From assembly GCF_032598905.1 (NCBI RefSeq), contig NZ_CP122458.1, positions 8,023,001-8,087,000 on the forward strand: a stretch of DNA of 64,000 nt. Direction: 5' to 3'. The number at the start of each line of letters is the position of its first letter. The stretch's first letter is position 1. Below are positions 25,465-35,190 of the stretch, piece after piece. The notes beneath the pieces were generated by a model. The model searched no databases and had not been told where the DNA came from. It saw nothing but the letters and a program-made list of their open reading frames with translations. The position numbers and the translations under genes are program-made. The stretch comes from Streptomyces sp. 11x1 (GTDB taxonomy: Bacteria; Actinomycetota; Actinomycetes; Streptomycetales; Streptomycetaceae).

Positions 25465-26091
25465 GTGAGCAGGAAACCCGAACTGAGGGGCCGGGCGGCC
25501 CGTCTCGCGCGGCTCCTGCCCACGCGGCCCAAGGGCGCCGCCCGCACCCCCTTCGTCCTCCTGGTCGTCCTTCTCCTGGGCGGCGGCCTCATCGGCCTCC
25601 TCGTGCTGAACTCCGCGCTCAGCGAAGGGTCGTTCAAGCTCGATGACCTCCAGGACGACGTGAAGAGCTACACCGACGAGGAACAGGCGCTCCAACGGGA
25701 CGTGGACGCCTATTCCGCGCCCGACGCCCTCCAACGCCGCGCCCGTGAGCTGGGCATGGTCCCCGGCGGCGACCCGGCCTTCCTCGACCCCGACGGCACG
25801 GTCAAGGGCGTCCCGAGCGCCGCCCAGCAGACCGCGGCCCGGATGCCGCTCGTCCTCGCACCCGAGATCCTCGACCCCGGCCCGCCCGCGAGCCCCACGC
25901 CCTCCGGGAGCCCGACACACCCCGGGAGCCCGACGTCCTCCGGCTCCCCGACACCGCCCCCCACGCCGACGCCGACCGGGCCCGAGCCGCAGTCGCACGC
26001 GCGGACGCCGCAGCCCCCGGCCGCCCCCGCCGCGACCCCCACCACACCGCCCGCACAGCCCACCCAGCTCCCGACGACCCCCGGCAGGTGA
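25465..26091 (+). CDS. ftsL: Cell division protein FtsL
   Basis: 208 aa. Bitopic divisome protein: short basic cytoplasmic N-terminus (SRKPELRGRAARLARLL), one transmembrane helix (FVLLVVLLLGGGLIGLLVL, about 31-49), then a coiled coil (KLDDLQDDVKSYTDEEQALQRDVDAY) and the region QRRARELGMVPGGDPAFL conserved in actinobacterial FtsL. A long Pro/Ser/Thr tail (about 75 residues) is unusual and probably disordered at the cell surface. GTG 25465 follows GGGAGGG. It sits between rsmH and ftsI as expected and overlaps ftsI by 4 bp. In Streptomyces FtsL is needed for efficient sporulation septation. Confidence 0.9.
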   Translation: MSRKPELRGRAARLARLLPTRPKGAARTPFVLLVVLLLGGGLIGLLVLNSALSEGSFKLDDLQDDVKSYTDEEQALQRDVDAYSAPDALQRRARELGMVPGGDPAFLDPDGTVKGVPSAAQQTAARMPLVLAPEILDPGPPASPTPSGSPTHPGSPTSSGSPTPPPTPTPTGPEPQSHARTPQPPAAPAATPTTPPAQPTQLPTTPGR

Positions 26092-28064
26092 CGGAAGTGG
26101 CCGATTCAGGCAGGCAGCCCCCCCGCCGCCGCGTACCCGGACCAGCCCGGCCCGCACGACCCGGCGGCCAGCAGCGCCGACCGGGACCTGGCGCCCGCCC
26201 CGCCGCACAGCGCCGTCCGGCCGCGCCCCGGCAGCCGCCCGGGCGCACCATCCGGCTGGGCAGCCCCCGCCCCCGGCTGCGCATGGTGAGCCTCGCGCTG
26301 ACCCTGGTGATGATCGCCTTCGTCGTACGGCTGCTCCAGGTGCAGGCCGTCGACGCGAGCGAGTACGCCGCCAAGGCCGACCAGAACCGTTACGTCGGCA
26401 GGGTGCTGGCCGCCGAGCGCGGTGGTATCACCGACCGCAACGGCGTCGCCCTGGCGATGAGCACCGACGCCAACGACATCACCGCCGACCCGACGATGTT
26501 CACGCGCGAAGAGCTGAAGGTCGACGACGGCCCCGAGCAGGCGGCAGCGCTCCTCGAGCCGATCCTCGGCGCGGACCAGGAGACGCTCACCGAGAAGCTC
26601 CGCACCAAGAACACGCGCTATGTGCTGCTCGCCCGCCGCCAGACCCCCCAGGTGTGGAACCAGATCAGCGACCTGAAGACCGCGCTCGTCAAGCGGGCCG
26701 CGGACGAGAAGGACACGGTCAACGTCCTGGCCGGCGTCTTCCAGGAGCCCAGCAGCAAGCGCGTGTACCCCAACGGTGACCTCGCCGCCGGGATACTGGG
26801 CTGGGTCAACGCCGAGGGCAAGGGCGGCGGCGGCATCGAGCAGCAGTGGAACGACCGTCTCTCGGGCAAGGACGGCAAGATCCGCTACGCCCAGTCGGGC
26901 GGCCGTCTCGTGCCCACCGCGGGCTCCACCGAGACGCCCGCGGTCGCCGGCTCCGACGTCGAGCTGACCATCGACCGCGACATCCAGTGGGCCGCGCAGA
27001 ACGCCATCACCGAGCAGGTGAAGAAGTCCAAGGCGGACCGCGGTTACGTGATGGTGCAGGACACCCGCACCGGCGAGATCCTCGCCATGGCCAACTCGCC
27101 CGGCTTCGACCCCAACGACCTCACCAAGGCGAACCCGGACGCGCTCGGCAACGCGGCCCTCCAGGACGCCTACGAACCCGGCTCCACCGCCAAGGTCATG
27201 TCGATGGCCGCCGTGCTGGAGGAGAACGTCGCCACCCCGGGCACCCATGTCACCGTGCCCAACCGGCTGCACCGGGGCGACCGGCTCTTCAAGGACGACA
27301 TCGACCACCCGACCTGGTACCTGACGCTCAACGGCGTCCTCGCCAAGTCGAGCAACATCGGCACGATCCTCGCCACCGGCGAACTCGGCCGCAACCAGCA
27401 GGAGTCCAACAAGATCCTCTACAACTACCTGCGCAAGTTCGGCCTCGGCGAGTACACCGGCCTGGGCTTCCCCGGCGAGACCAAGGGCATCCTCGCCGCA
27501 CCCGGCGACTGGTCGACCTCGCAGCAGTACACGATCCCTTTCGGCCAGGGCGTGTCGATGAACGCCATGCAGGCGACCTCCGTCTACTCGACCATCGCCA
27601 ACGGCGGCGTACGCGTCGAACCGACCCTCGTGCGGGGCACCAAGGGGCCCGACGGCCGCTTCACCCCCGCCCCGAAGCCCGGGAAGACCAGGGTCGTGAG
27701 CGAGAAGACGGCGAAGACCCTCGCCCGGATGCTGGAGTCCGTCGTGGACGACGAGGAGGGCACGGGCACCAAGGCCCGCATCCCCGGCTACCGGGTCGCG
27801 GGCAAGACGGGTACGGCCAACCGTGTGGATCCCGCCACCGGCAGATACCGGGGCTACACCTCGTCGTTCGCCGGGTTCGCGCCCGCCGACAAGCCACGGA
27901 TCACCGTCTACTGCGCGATCCAGAACGCCACCAAGGGCAACTACTTCGGCGGCCAGATCTGCGGCCCCATCTACAAGGAAGTCATGGAGTTCGCCCTGAA
28001 GACCCTCCAGGTGCCGCCCACCGGGGCCAAGCCCGCGAACCTGCCCGTCACCTTCGCCCCCTGA
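26088..28064 (+). CDS. ftsI: Peptidoglycan transpeptidase FtsI (PBP3)
   Basis: 658 aa class B penicillin-binding protein crosslinking septal peptidoglycan. Disordered Pro/Arg-rich N-terminus, one transmembrane helix (VSLALTLVMIAFVVRLLQV, about 67-85), a PBP dimerisation domain with RGGITDRNG, then the transpeptidase: SxxK Ser366-Lys369 (EPGSTAKVM), SxN Ser421-Asn423 (KSSNIG), KTG in VAGKTGTANRV. All three active-site motifs are intact. GTG 26088 overlaps the ftsL stop as GTGA; a GTG three codons later is an alternative. Partner of FtsW, encoded downstream. Confidence 0.96.
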   Translation: MTEVADSGRQPPRRRVPGPARPARPGGQQRRPGPGARPAAQRRPAAPRQPPGRTIRLGSPRPRLRMVSLALTLVMIAFVVRLLQVQAVDASEYAAKADQNRYVGRVLAAERGGITDRNGVALAMSTDANDITADPTMFTREELKVDDGPEQAAALLEPILGADQETLTEKLRTKNTRYVLLARRQTPQVWNQISDLKTALVKRAADEKDTVNVLAGVFQEPSSKRVYPNGDLAAGILGWVNAEGKGGGGIEQQWNDRLSGKDGKIRYAQSGGRLVPTAGSTETPAVAGSDVELTIDRDIQWAAQNAITEQVKKSKADRGYVMVQDTRTGEILAMANSPGFDPNDLTKANPDALGNAALQDAYEPGSTAKVMSMAAVLEENVATPGTHVTVPNRLHRGDRLFKDDIDHPTWYLTLNGVLAKSSNIGTILATGELGRNQQESNKILYNYLRKFGLGEYTGLGFPGETKGILAAPGDWSTSQQYTIPFGQGVSMNAMQATSVYSTIANGGVRVEPTLVRGTKGPDGRFTPAPKPGKTRVVSEKTAKTLARMLESVVDDEEGTGTKARIPGYRVAGKTGTANRVDPATGRYRGYTSSFAGFAPADKPRITVYCAIQNATKGNYFGGQICGPIYKEVMEFALKTLQVPPTGAKPANLPVTFAP

Positions 28065-28323
28065 CCCGCCCCGTCCCACCCCGATCCGCCCGCCGATCAG
28101 CGCAACAGCCAGGAACCGACTCGTGACCATGATCACTCCCGACCCCGGGAACCACGCCCCCGAGCCCCGCTCGCACAAACCCTCTCCCACCCGTCACCCA
28201 CCACCGCCCTTGCCGGACCGCGCTTCGCGCGGGCTGCCCTTTGGCTCCCGCGGGGGTGCGCCCGGTACGCTCACCGCCGTGCCACACGCTGATCAGTCCC
28301 AAACCACCCAGAAGGACGTTCCC

Positions 28324-29850
28324 GTGACATATCCGGGACCGCCCAGGCCGGCCCACGTCTCCGCCACACCCCTCGCGGAACTCGCCGGCCAGCTGGGTGC
28401 CGAGCAGCCGGCGAGCGCGGACGCCACCCAGGTCACGGGCATCACCCACGACTCGCGCGCCGTCCGCCCCGGCGACCTGTACGCCGCCCTGCCCGGTGCC
28501 CGTCTGCACGGAGCCGACTTCGTGGACCAGGCCGTCGGCCTCGGTGCCGTCGCCGTCCTCACCGACCCCGGCGGCGCCGAGCGCGCCGCCGCGGCCGGGC
28601 TGCCGGCCCTCGTCGTCGACAACCCGCGCGCGCGGATGGGCGAGCTGGCGGCCACCATCTACGGCCGGCCGGGCGGCGACCTGCTGCAGATCGGCATCAC
28701 CGGCACCTCGGGCAAGACCACCACCGCCTACCTCGTGGAGGGCGGCCTGCGGACCGTCCGCTCCACCGGACTCATCGGCACCGTCGAGATGCGCATCGGC
28801 GACGAGCGCATCAAGTCCGAGCGGACCACCCCCGAGGCCACCGACCTCCAGGCCCTGTTCGCCGTCATGCGCGAACGCGGTGTGGACTCGGTCGTCATGG
28901 AGGTCTCCAGCCACGCCTTGGTCCTCGGCCGGGTCGACGGCTGCGTCTTCGACGTCGCCGTCTTCAACAACCTCAGCCCGGAGCACATGGAGTTCCACTC
29001 CGGCATGGAGGACTACTTCCAGGCCAAGGCGCAGCTCTTCACCCCGGAGCGCAGCAGGCTCGGCGTCGTCAACCTCGACGACGAGTACGGCCGCCGGCTC
29101 GTCGACGAGGCCACCGTCCCGGTCGTCACCTTCTCCGCCGAGGGCCACCCCGACGCCGACTGGCGCGCCGAGGACGTCCGGGTCGGCCCGCTGGACTCGA
29201 CGTTCACCGCGGTCGGACCCAAGGGTGAGCGGATTGTCGCCAGGTCGCCGCTGCCGGGCACCTTCAACGTCGCCAACACCCTGGCCGCCGTCGCCACGCT
29301 GGCCGTCGCCGGGATCGACCCGCAGACCGCCGCCGACGGCATCGCGGCCGTACCGGGTGTGCCGGGCCGGCTGGAGCGGGTGGACGCCGGGCAGCCGTAC
29401 CTCGCGGTCGTCGACTACGCCCACAAGACGGACGCCGTCGAGTCGGTCCTCAAAGCGCTGCGCAAGGTCACCGAGGGCAGGCTGCACGTCGTGCTCGGCT
29501 GCGGCGGCGACCGGGACACCACCAAGCGCGGACCGATGGGCGCCGCCATGGCCCGGCTCTCCGACACCGCCGTACTGACCTCCGACAACCCTCGCTCCGA
29601 GGACCCCCTCGCGATCCTCGCGACCATGCTCGAAGGCGCGGCGTCCGTGCCGGCCCACGAGCGCGGCGAGGTCCTCCTCTTCGAGGACCGGGCCGCCGCG
29701 ATCGCCGCGGCCGTGGCCCGCGCACGGCCGGGCGACACCGTGCTCGTCGCGGGCAAGGGCCATGAGCAGGGCCAGGACATCGCCGGCGTGGTCCGTCCCT
29801 TCGACGACCGCCAGGTGCTCCGCGAAGCTATCCAGCAGACCCAGGGATGA
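28324..29850 (+). CDS. murE: UDP-MurNAc-tripeptide synthetase MurE
   Basis: Adds the third residue to UDP-MurNAc-Ala-Glu; in Streptomyces this is LL-diaminopimelate. 508 aa from GTG 28324. Visible: ITHDSRAVRPGDLYAAL, P-loop GTSGKTTT (about 127-134), TTPEATDLQ, MEVSSHAL, YAHKTDAVESVL and DNPRSEDP, the diaminopimelate-recognition motif. I chose 28324 because AAGGACG precedes it and codons between 28123 and 28323 lack the usual G/C third positions. Alternatives are GTG 28279, which a weak -10 (TACGCT, 28266-28271) would make leaderless, and GTG 28123. Ends 4 bp before murF. Confidence 0.93.
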   Translation: MTYPGPPRPAHVSATPLAELAGQLGAEQPASADATQVTGITHDSRAVRPGDLYAALPGARLHGADFVDQAVGLGAVAVLTDPGGAERAAAAGLPALVVDNPRARMGELAATIYGRPGGDLLQIGITGTSGKTTTAYLVEGGLRTVRSTGLIGTVEMRIGDERIKSERTTPEATDLQALFAVMRERGVDSVVMEVSSHALVLGRVDGCVFDVAVFNNLSPEHMEFHSGMEDYFQAKAQLFTPERSRLGVVNLDDEYGRRLVDEATVPVVTFSAEGHPDADWRAEDVRVGPLDSTFTAVGPKGERIVARSPLPGTFNVANTLAAVATLAVAGIDPQTAADGIAAVPGVPGRLERVDAGQPYLAVVDYAHKTDAVESVLKALRKVTEGRLHVVLGCGGDRDTTKRGPMGAAMARLSDTAVLTSDNPRSEDPLAILATMLEGAASVPAHERGEVLLFEDRAAAIAAAVARARPGDTVLVAGKGHEQGQDIAGVVRPFDDRQVLREAIQQTQG

Positions 29851-29854
29851 ACTT

Positions 29855-31270
29855 GTGATCGCCCTCTCTCTCGCCGAGATCGCAGAAGTCGTCGGCGGGC
29901 AGACGCACGACATACCGGATCCGTCGGCGCTGGTCACCGGACCGGTCGTCCGGGACTCCCGTGAGGTGGAACCGGGCAGCCTCTTCGTCGCCTTCGCGGG
30001 CGAGCGCGTGGACGGACACGACTTCGCGGCCGCGGTCGTCGAGGCGGGCGCGGCAGCGGTGCTGGCGTCCCGCCCCGTCGGCGTGCCCGCGATCGTGGTC
30101 CCCGATGTGCAGGCGGCGCTCGGCGCCCTCGCCCGCCACGTCGTGCGCCGGCTCGGCACGACCCTGGTGGCCCTCACCGGCTCCGCCGGCAAGACCAGCA
30201 CCAAGGACCTGATCGCCCAGGTGCTCCGGCGCAAGGCGCCGACGGTGTTCACGCCCGGCTCCCTCAACAACGAGATCGGGCTGCCCCTCACCGCCCTCAG
30301 CGCCACGGAGGAGACCCGTTTCCTCGTCCTGGAGATGGGCGCCCGCGGCATCGGCCACATCCGGTACCTCACCGAGCTGACCCCGCCGAGAATCGGTCTC
30401 GTGCTCAACGTCGGCACCGCCCACATCGGCGAGTTCGGCGGCCGCGAACAGATCGCCCAGGCCAAGGGCGAGCTGGTGGAGGCCCTGCCCCCCGTCGAGG
30501 ACGGCGGCGCCGCGATCCTCAACGCCGACGACCCCCTGGTACGCGCCATGGCCTCCCGTACGAAGGCCCGGGTGATCCTCTTCGGAGAGTCCGGCGAAGC
30601 GGACGTACGCGCCGAGAACGTGACGCTCACCGAGGCCGGACAGCCCTCGTTCAGGCTTCACACACCCTCCGGTGCAAGTGATGTGACCATGCGCCTGTAC
30701 GGTGAGCACCACGTGTCGAACGCGCTCGCCGCGGCCGCCGTCGCCCATGAGCTGGGCATGTCCGCAAGTGAGATCGCCACCGCGCTCTCCGAGGCGGGCT
30801 CCCTCTCCCGCTGGCGCATGGAGGTCACCGAGCGCCCGGACGGCGTGACGGTCGTCAACGACGCCTACAACGCGAACCCCGAGTCCATGCGGGCCGCTCT
30901 GCGCGCGCTCGCAGCCATGGGCAAGGGGCGGCGGACCTGGGCGGTGCTCGGCAAGATGGCCGAGCTCGGGGACGAATCGCTCGCCGAGCACGACGCGGTC
31001 GGACGGCTCGCCGTCCGGCTCAATGTCGGCAAGCTCGTCGCGGTCGGGGGCAGGGAAGCGTCCTGGCTGCAACTGGGCGCATACAACGAGGGTTCGTGGG
31101 GTGAGGAGTCGGTGCACGTGTCCGACGCACAGGCGGCGGTCGACCTGTTGCGCAGTCAGTTGCGCCCGGGGGACGTCGTACTCGTGAAGGCGTCCCGGTC
31201 GGTCGGGCTCGAGAGCGTGGCGCAGGCGCTGCTCGACAGCGGCAACGAGGGTGAGGTTGCCGCGCGATGA
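29855..31270 (+). CDS. murF: UDP-MurNAc-tripeptide--D-Ala-D-Ala ligase MurF
   Basis: 471 aa. Completes the pentapeptide precursor. Signatures: [18 protein letters not shown]-loop [61 protein letters not shown] and [15 protein letters not shown] 29855 follows the murE stop by 4 bp with AGGGA upstream. Overlaps mraY by 4 bp (ATGA). The ddl ligase that supplies D-Ala-D-Ala is not in this window. Confidence 0.96.
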   Translation: MIALSLAEIAEVVGGQTHDIPDPSALVTGPVVRDSREVEPGSLFVAFAGERVDGHDFAAAVVEAGAAAVLASRPVGVPAIVVPDVQAALGALARHVVRRLGTTLVALTGSAGKTSTKDLIAQVLRRKAPTVFTPGSLNNEIGLPLTALSATEETRFLVLEMGARGIGHIRYLTELTPPRIGLVLNVGTAHIGEFGGREQIAQAKGELVEALPPVEDGGAAILNADDPLVRAMASRTKARVILFGESGEADVRAENVTLTEAGQPSFRLHTPSGASDVTMRLYGEHHVSNALAAAAVAHELGMSASEIATALSEAGSLSRWRMEVTERPDGVTVVNDAYNANPESMRAALRALAAMGKGRRTWAVLGKMAELGDESLAEHDAVGRLAVRLNVGKLVAVGGREASWLQLGAYNEGSWGEESVHVSDAQAAVDLLRSQLRPGDVVLVKASRSVGLESVAQALLDSGNEGEVAAR

Positions 31271-32340
31271 TGAATCAGATCCTGTTCGCAGGAGTCATCG
31301 GTCTCTTCCTGACCCTGGTCGGTACCCCGTTGCTGATCAAGCTGCTGGCCCGCAAGGGCTACGGCCAGTACATCCGGGACGACGGCCCGCGCGAGCACGC
31401 CAGCAAGCGCGGTACGCCGACCATGGGTGGTATCGCCTTCATCCTGGCGACGATCGTCGCGTACTTCCTGGCCAAGGTGATCTCTGGCCAGCCGCCGACC
31501 TTCTCCGGTCTGCTGGTGCTCGGCCTGATGGCGGGCATGGGCCTCGTCGGCTTCCTCGACGACTACATCAAGATCGTCAAGCGCCGTTCGCTCGGTCTGC
31601 GGGCCAAGGCGAAGATGGCCGGCCAGCTGATCGTCGGTATCGCCTTCGCGGTCCTCGCGCTGCAGTTCCCGGACGCCCGCGACCAGACGCCGGCCTCCAC
31701 CAAGCTCTCGTTCGTGCAGGACTTCGGCTGGTCCATCGGCCCGGTGCTGTTCGTGATCTGGGCGCTGTTCATGATCCTCGCCATGTCGAACGGCGTGAAC
31801 CTCACCGACGGTCTGGACGGCCTCGCCACCGGTGCCTCGGTGCTCGTCTTCGGCGCGTACACGTTCATCGGCGTCTGGCAGTTCCAGGAGTCCTGCGCCA
31901 ACACGGAGACGCTGACCAACCCGACCGCCTGCTACGAGGTACGGGATCCGCTCGACCTGGCGATCGTGGCCTCGGCGCTGATGGGCGCCTGCCTCGGCTT
32001 CCTGTGGTGGAACACCTCGCCGGCCAAGATCTTCATGGGCGACACGGGTTCGCTGGCCCTCGGCGGCGCGCTCGCCGGTCTCGCGATCTGCTCCCGCACC
32101 GAGCTGCTCCTCGCGCTCCTCGGCGGGCTGTTCGTCCTCATCACCATGTCGGTCGTCATCCAGGTCGGTTCGTTCAAGCTGACCGGCAAGCGGGTCTTCC
32201 GGATGGCCCCGCTCCAGCACCACTTCGAGCTCAAGGGCTGGTCCGAGGTCCTGGTCGTGGTCCGCTTCTGGATCATCCAGGGCATCTGTGTGATCGTCGG
32301 ACTGGGCCTCTTCTACGCGGGATGGGCAGCGGACAAGTGA
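31267..32340 (+). CDS. mraY: Phospho-MurNAc-pentapeptide transferase MraY
   Basis: 357-aa polytopic enzyme, about ten helices, forming lipid I from undecaprenyl phosphate. The three catalytic Asp loops are visible: [28 protein letters not shown] and [11 protein letters not shown]; the MraY-specific [10 protein letters not shown] follows near the C-terminus. The first cytoplasmic loop ([19 protein letters not shown]) is typical. ATG 31267 overlaps murF. Confidence 0.97.
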   Translation: MMNQILFAGVIGLFLTLVGTPLLIKLLARKGYGQYIRDDGPREHASKRGTPTMGGIAFILATIVAYFLAKVISGQPPTFSGLLVLGLMAGMGLVGFLDDYIKIVKRRSLGLRAKAKMAGQLIVGIAFAVLALQFPDARDQTPASTKLSFVQDFGWSIGPVLFVIWALFMILAMSNGVNLTDGLDGLATGASVLVFGAYTFIGVWQFQESCANTETLTNPTACYEVRDPLDLAIVASALMGACLGFLWWNTSPAKIFMGDTGSLALGGALAGLAICSRTELLLALLGGLFVLITMSVVIQVGSFKLTGKRVFRMAPLQHHFELKGWSEVLVVVRFWIIQGICVIVGLGLFYAGWAADK

Positions 32341-33749
32341 CCGAGTGGCAGGGCAAGCACGTCACCGTCGCCGGGCTGGGCGTCTCGGGCATCCCGGCGG
32401 CCAAGGTCCTGCACGGCCTCGGCGCGGTGGTCACGGTCGTCAACGACGGCGACGACGAACGCGCCCGCGCCCAGGCCGCCGAACTGGAGGCGCTCGGCAT
32501 CACCGTGCGCCTCGGCGACGGCGCGACCCTGCCGCAGGGCACCGAACTCGTCGTCACCGCCCCGGGCTGGAAGCCGGACAAGCCGCTCTTCACGGCCGCC
32601 CGCGCGGCCGGCCTGGAGATCTGGGGCGACGTCGAACTCGCCTGGCGGCTGCGGGGCCCCGACGCCGCCCCCTGGCTGGCTGTCACGGGCACCAACGGCA
32701 AGACCACCACCGTCCAGATGCTCGCCTCGATCCTGACGGCCGCGGGCCTGCGCACGGCCGCCGTCGGCAACATCGGGGTCTCGCTGCTGGACGCGGTCCT
32801 CGGTGACGAGGAGTACGACGTCCTGGCCGTCGAGCTCTCCAGCTACCAGTTGCACTGGGCGCCCTCGCTGCGCGCCCACTCCGCCGCCGTCCTCAACCTC
32901 GCACCCGACCACCTCGACTGGCACGGCTCCATGGAGGCGTACGCCGCCGACAAGGGCCGCGTCTACGAGGGCAACCGGATCGCCTGCGTCTACAACGTCG
33001 CCGACAAGGCCACCGAGGATCTGGTGCGTGAGGCGGACGTCGAGGAGGGCTGCCGGGCCGTCGGCTTCACGCTCGGCACGCCCGGCCCCTCCCAACTCGG
33101 TGTGGTGGACGGCATCCTGGTCGACCGCGCCTTCGTCGAGAACCGGCAGAAGAACGCCCAGGAACTCGCCGAGCTCTCGGATGTGGACCCGCCGGCCCCG
33201 CACAACATCGCCAACGCCCTCGCGGCCGCCGCCCTCGCCCGCGCCTACGGGGTGCCCGCCGCGGCCGTACGCGACGGTCTGCGGGCCTTCACCCCGGACG
33301 CCCACCGCATCGCGCACGTCGCCGACGTGGACGGTGTGGCGTACGTCGACGACTCCAAGGCCACCAACACGCACGCGGCGGGGGCCTCGTTGGCGGCGTA
33401 CGAGTCGATCGTGTGGATCGCCGGCGGACTCGCCAAGGGAGCCACCTTCGACGAACTCGTCGCCGGTGCCGCCGGGCGGCTGCGGGGCGTCGTGCTGATC
33501 GGCGCGGATCGCGCGCTGATCCGGGAAGCGCTCGCGCGACACGCGCCCCAAGTGCCGGTCGTCGACCTCGACCGGACCGACACTGGGGCGATGCTCGCCG
33601 CCGTCCGCGAGGCGCGGACGCTGGCACGGACGGGCGACACGGTGCTGCTGGCGCCGGCCTGTGCGTCGATGGACATGTTCGTCAACTACAACAGGCGTGG
33701 GGACGCGTTCGCGGAGGCTGTGCGCGAACTGGCCTCCACGGACGGCTGA
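32337..33749 (+). CDS. murD: UDP-MurNAc-L-alanine--D-glutamate ligase MurD
   Basis: 470 aa. Adds D-Glu to UDP-MurNAc-L-Ala. N-terminal Rossmann region [19 protein letters not shown]-loop [61 protein letters not shown] and [17 protein letters not shown] are all standard. GTG 32337 overlaps the mraY stop (GTGA); an in-frame ATG at 32322 would add five residues (MGSGQ) and is a real alternative. murC, the preceding enzyme in the pathway, is not in the cluster. Confidence 0.95.
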   Translation: MTEWQGKHVTVAGLGVSGIPAAKVLHGLGAVVTVVNDGDDERARAQAAELEALGITVRLGDGATLPQGTELVVTAPGWKPDKPLFTAARAAGLEIWGDVELAWRLRGPDAAPWLAVTGTNGKTTTVQMLASILTAAGLRTAAVGNIGVSLLDAVLGDEEYDVLAVELSSYQLHWAPSLRAHSAAVLNLAPDHLDWHGSMEAYAADKGRVYEGNRIACVYNVADKATEDLVREADVEEGCRAVGFTLGTPGPSQLGVVDGILVDRAFVENRQKNAQELAELSDVDPPAPHNIANALAAAALARAYGVPAAAVRDGLRAFTPDAHRIAHVADVDGVAYVDDSKATNTHAAGASLAAYESIVWIAGGLAKGATFDELVAGAAGRLRGVVLIGADRALIREALARHAPQVPVVDLDRTDTGAMLAAVREARTLARTGDTVLLAPACASMDMFVNYNRRGDAFAEAVRELASTDG

Positions 33750-33797
33750 CCCGGCCCGGCTTCGCCTGGCGGCGCCGGGTGAGACTGGGAGGGACGC

Positions 33798-33848
33798 GTG
33801 ACACGGAACTGGTCGGTCGGCGGCGAGGGCGCCCCCGATGCCGAGTAG
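33798..33848 (+). CDS. Possible 16-codon leader peptide overlapping the ftsW start
   Basis: GTG 33798 is preceded by GGGAGGG, the best ribosome site in the murD-ftsW gap. It opens a 16-codon frame (starting VTRNWSVGG) that stops at TAG 33846-33848, 11 bases past the ftsW ATG in another frame. Translation could be coupled to ftsW, but no evidence of conservation can be obtained here. Confidence 0.3.
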   Translation: MTRNWSVGGEGAPDAE

Positions 33849-35184
33849 CCGTACGAGCCGTGCGCCCCTCCAGCGTGTCACCCGGCGGCCCCCCGTCCCC
33901 CGGCCGCCGCGCGAGAACCCCCTGCGGCGGCTGCACACCCGGGCCCGCAAGGCCTGGGACCGGCCGCTGACCGCGTACTACCTGATCCTCGGCGGCAGTC
34001 TGCTGATCACCGTGCTGGGGCTGGTGATGGTCTACTCGGCCTCGCAGATCACCGCCCTGCAGAAGTCGCTGCCCGGGACCTTCTTCTTCCGCAAGCAGTT
34101 CCTCTCGGCCTCGATCGGCGCCCTGCTGCTGCTCGTGGCCTCGCGGATGCCGGTCAAGCTGCACCGTGCGCTGGCGTATCCGATCCTGGCCGGCTGTGTG
34201 TTCCTGATGGCCCTGGTTCAAGTGCCCGGGATAGGGCAGTCGGTCAACGGCAACCAGAACTGGATCGCCGTCGGCGGCTCCTTCCAGATCCAGCCCAGCG
34301 AGTTCGGCAAGCTGGCGCTCGTGCTGTGGGGTGCCGACCTGCTGGCCCGCAAGGAGGACAAGCGGCTGCTCACGCAGTGGAAGCACATGCTGGTGCCGCT
34401 CGTTCCGGTCGCGTTCCTGCTCCTCGGGCTGATCATGCTCGGGGGTGACATGGGCACCGCGATCATTCTCACGGCGATCCTGTTCGGCCTGCTGTGGCTC
34501 GCGGGCGCCCCGACCCGGCTCTTCGCGGGCGTGCTGTCGGTCGCCGGACTCCTCGGGTTCGTCCTGATCACCACCAGCGAGAACCGGATGGGCCGCCTGG
34601 CCTGCATCGGAGCCACCGAGCCCCGGACCGGCGCCGACTGCTGGCAGGCCGTGCACGGCATCTACGCCCTGGCCTCGGGCGGAATCTTCGGCTCCGGGCT
34701 CGGTGCCAGTGTGGAAAAATGGGGCCAACTCCCGGAAGCGCACACCGACTTCATCTTCGCCGTCACCGGTGAGGAACTGGGCCTCGCGGGGACGCTGTCG
34801 GTGCTCGCCCTCTTCGCGGCTCTAGGCTATGCGGGTATCCGCGTGGCCGGACGCACGGAGGACCCCTTCGTCAGGTATGCCGCGGGAGGCGTGACCACCT
34901 GGATCACCGCTCAGGCGGTGATCAACATCGGTGCGGTGCTCGGTCTGCTGCCGATCGCCGGAGTCCCGCTCCCGCTGTTCTCCTACGGGGGATCCGCCCT
35001 GCTGCCGACCATGTTCGCCATCGGGTTGCTGATCGCGTTCGCGCGCGACGAACCCGCTGCGCGGGCGGCGCTTGCGATGCGGCAACCTCGCTTTGGTAGA
35101 AAACGGGGCGGCGGTCCTTCGGGGCCCGGGAGATGGAACACGATGCGACGGCGTGTCTCGGCACGTTCGTCCGGAGAGCGGTGA
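33838..35184 (+). CDS. ftsW: Peptidoglycan glycosyltransferase FtsW
   Basis: 448-aa SEDS-family polymerase, about ten transmembrane helices. Key segments: YYLILGGSLLITVLGLVMVYSAS (helix 1), GNQNWIAVGGSFQIQPSEFGKLALVLW, LGGDMGTAIILTAILFGLLWLAGAP with the conserved Asp needed for glycosyl transfer, EAHTDFIFAVTGEELG and GVPLPLFSYGGSALLPTM. Basic disordered termini are longer than in E. coli FtsW. ATG 33838 has GAGGG upstream; a better ribosome site serves a short overlapping frame at 33798. Works with FtsI. Confidence 0.95.
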   Translation: MPSSRTSRAPLQRVTRRPPVPRPPRENPLRRLHTRARKAWDRPLTAYYLILGGSLLITVLGLVMVYSASQITALQKSLPGTFFFRKQFLSASIGALLLLVASRMPVKLHRALAYPILAGCVFLMALVQVPGIGQSVNGNQNWIAVGGSFQIQPSEFGKLALVLWGADLLARKEDKRLLTQWKHMLVPLVPVAFLLLGLIMLGGDMGTAIILTAILFGLLWLAGAPTRLFAGVLSVAGLLGFVLITTSENRMGRLACIGATEPRTGADCWQAVHGIYALASGGIFGSGLGASVEKWGQLPEAHTDFIFAVTGEELGLAGTLSVLALFAALGYAGIRVAGRTEDPFVRYAAGGVTTWITAQAVINIGAVLGLLPIAGVPLPLFSYGGSALLPTMFAIGLLIAFARDEPAARAALAMRQPRFGRKRGGGPSGPGRWNTMRRRVSARSSGER

Positions 35185-35190
35185 ATTTCG

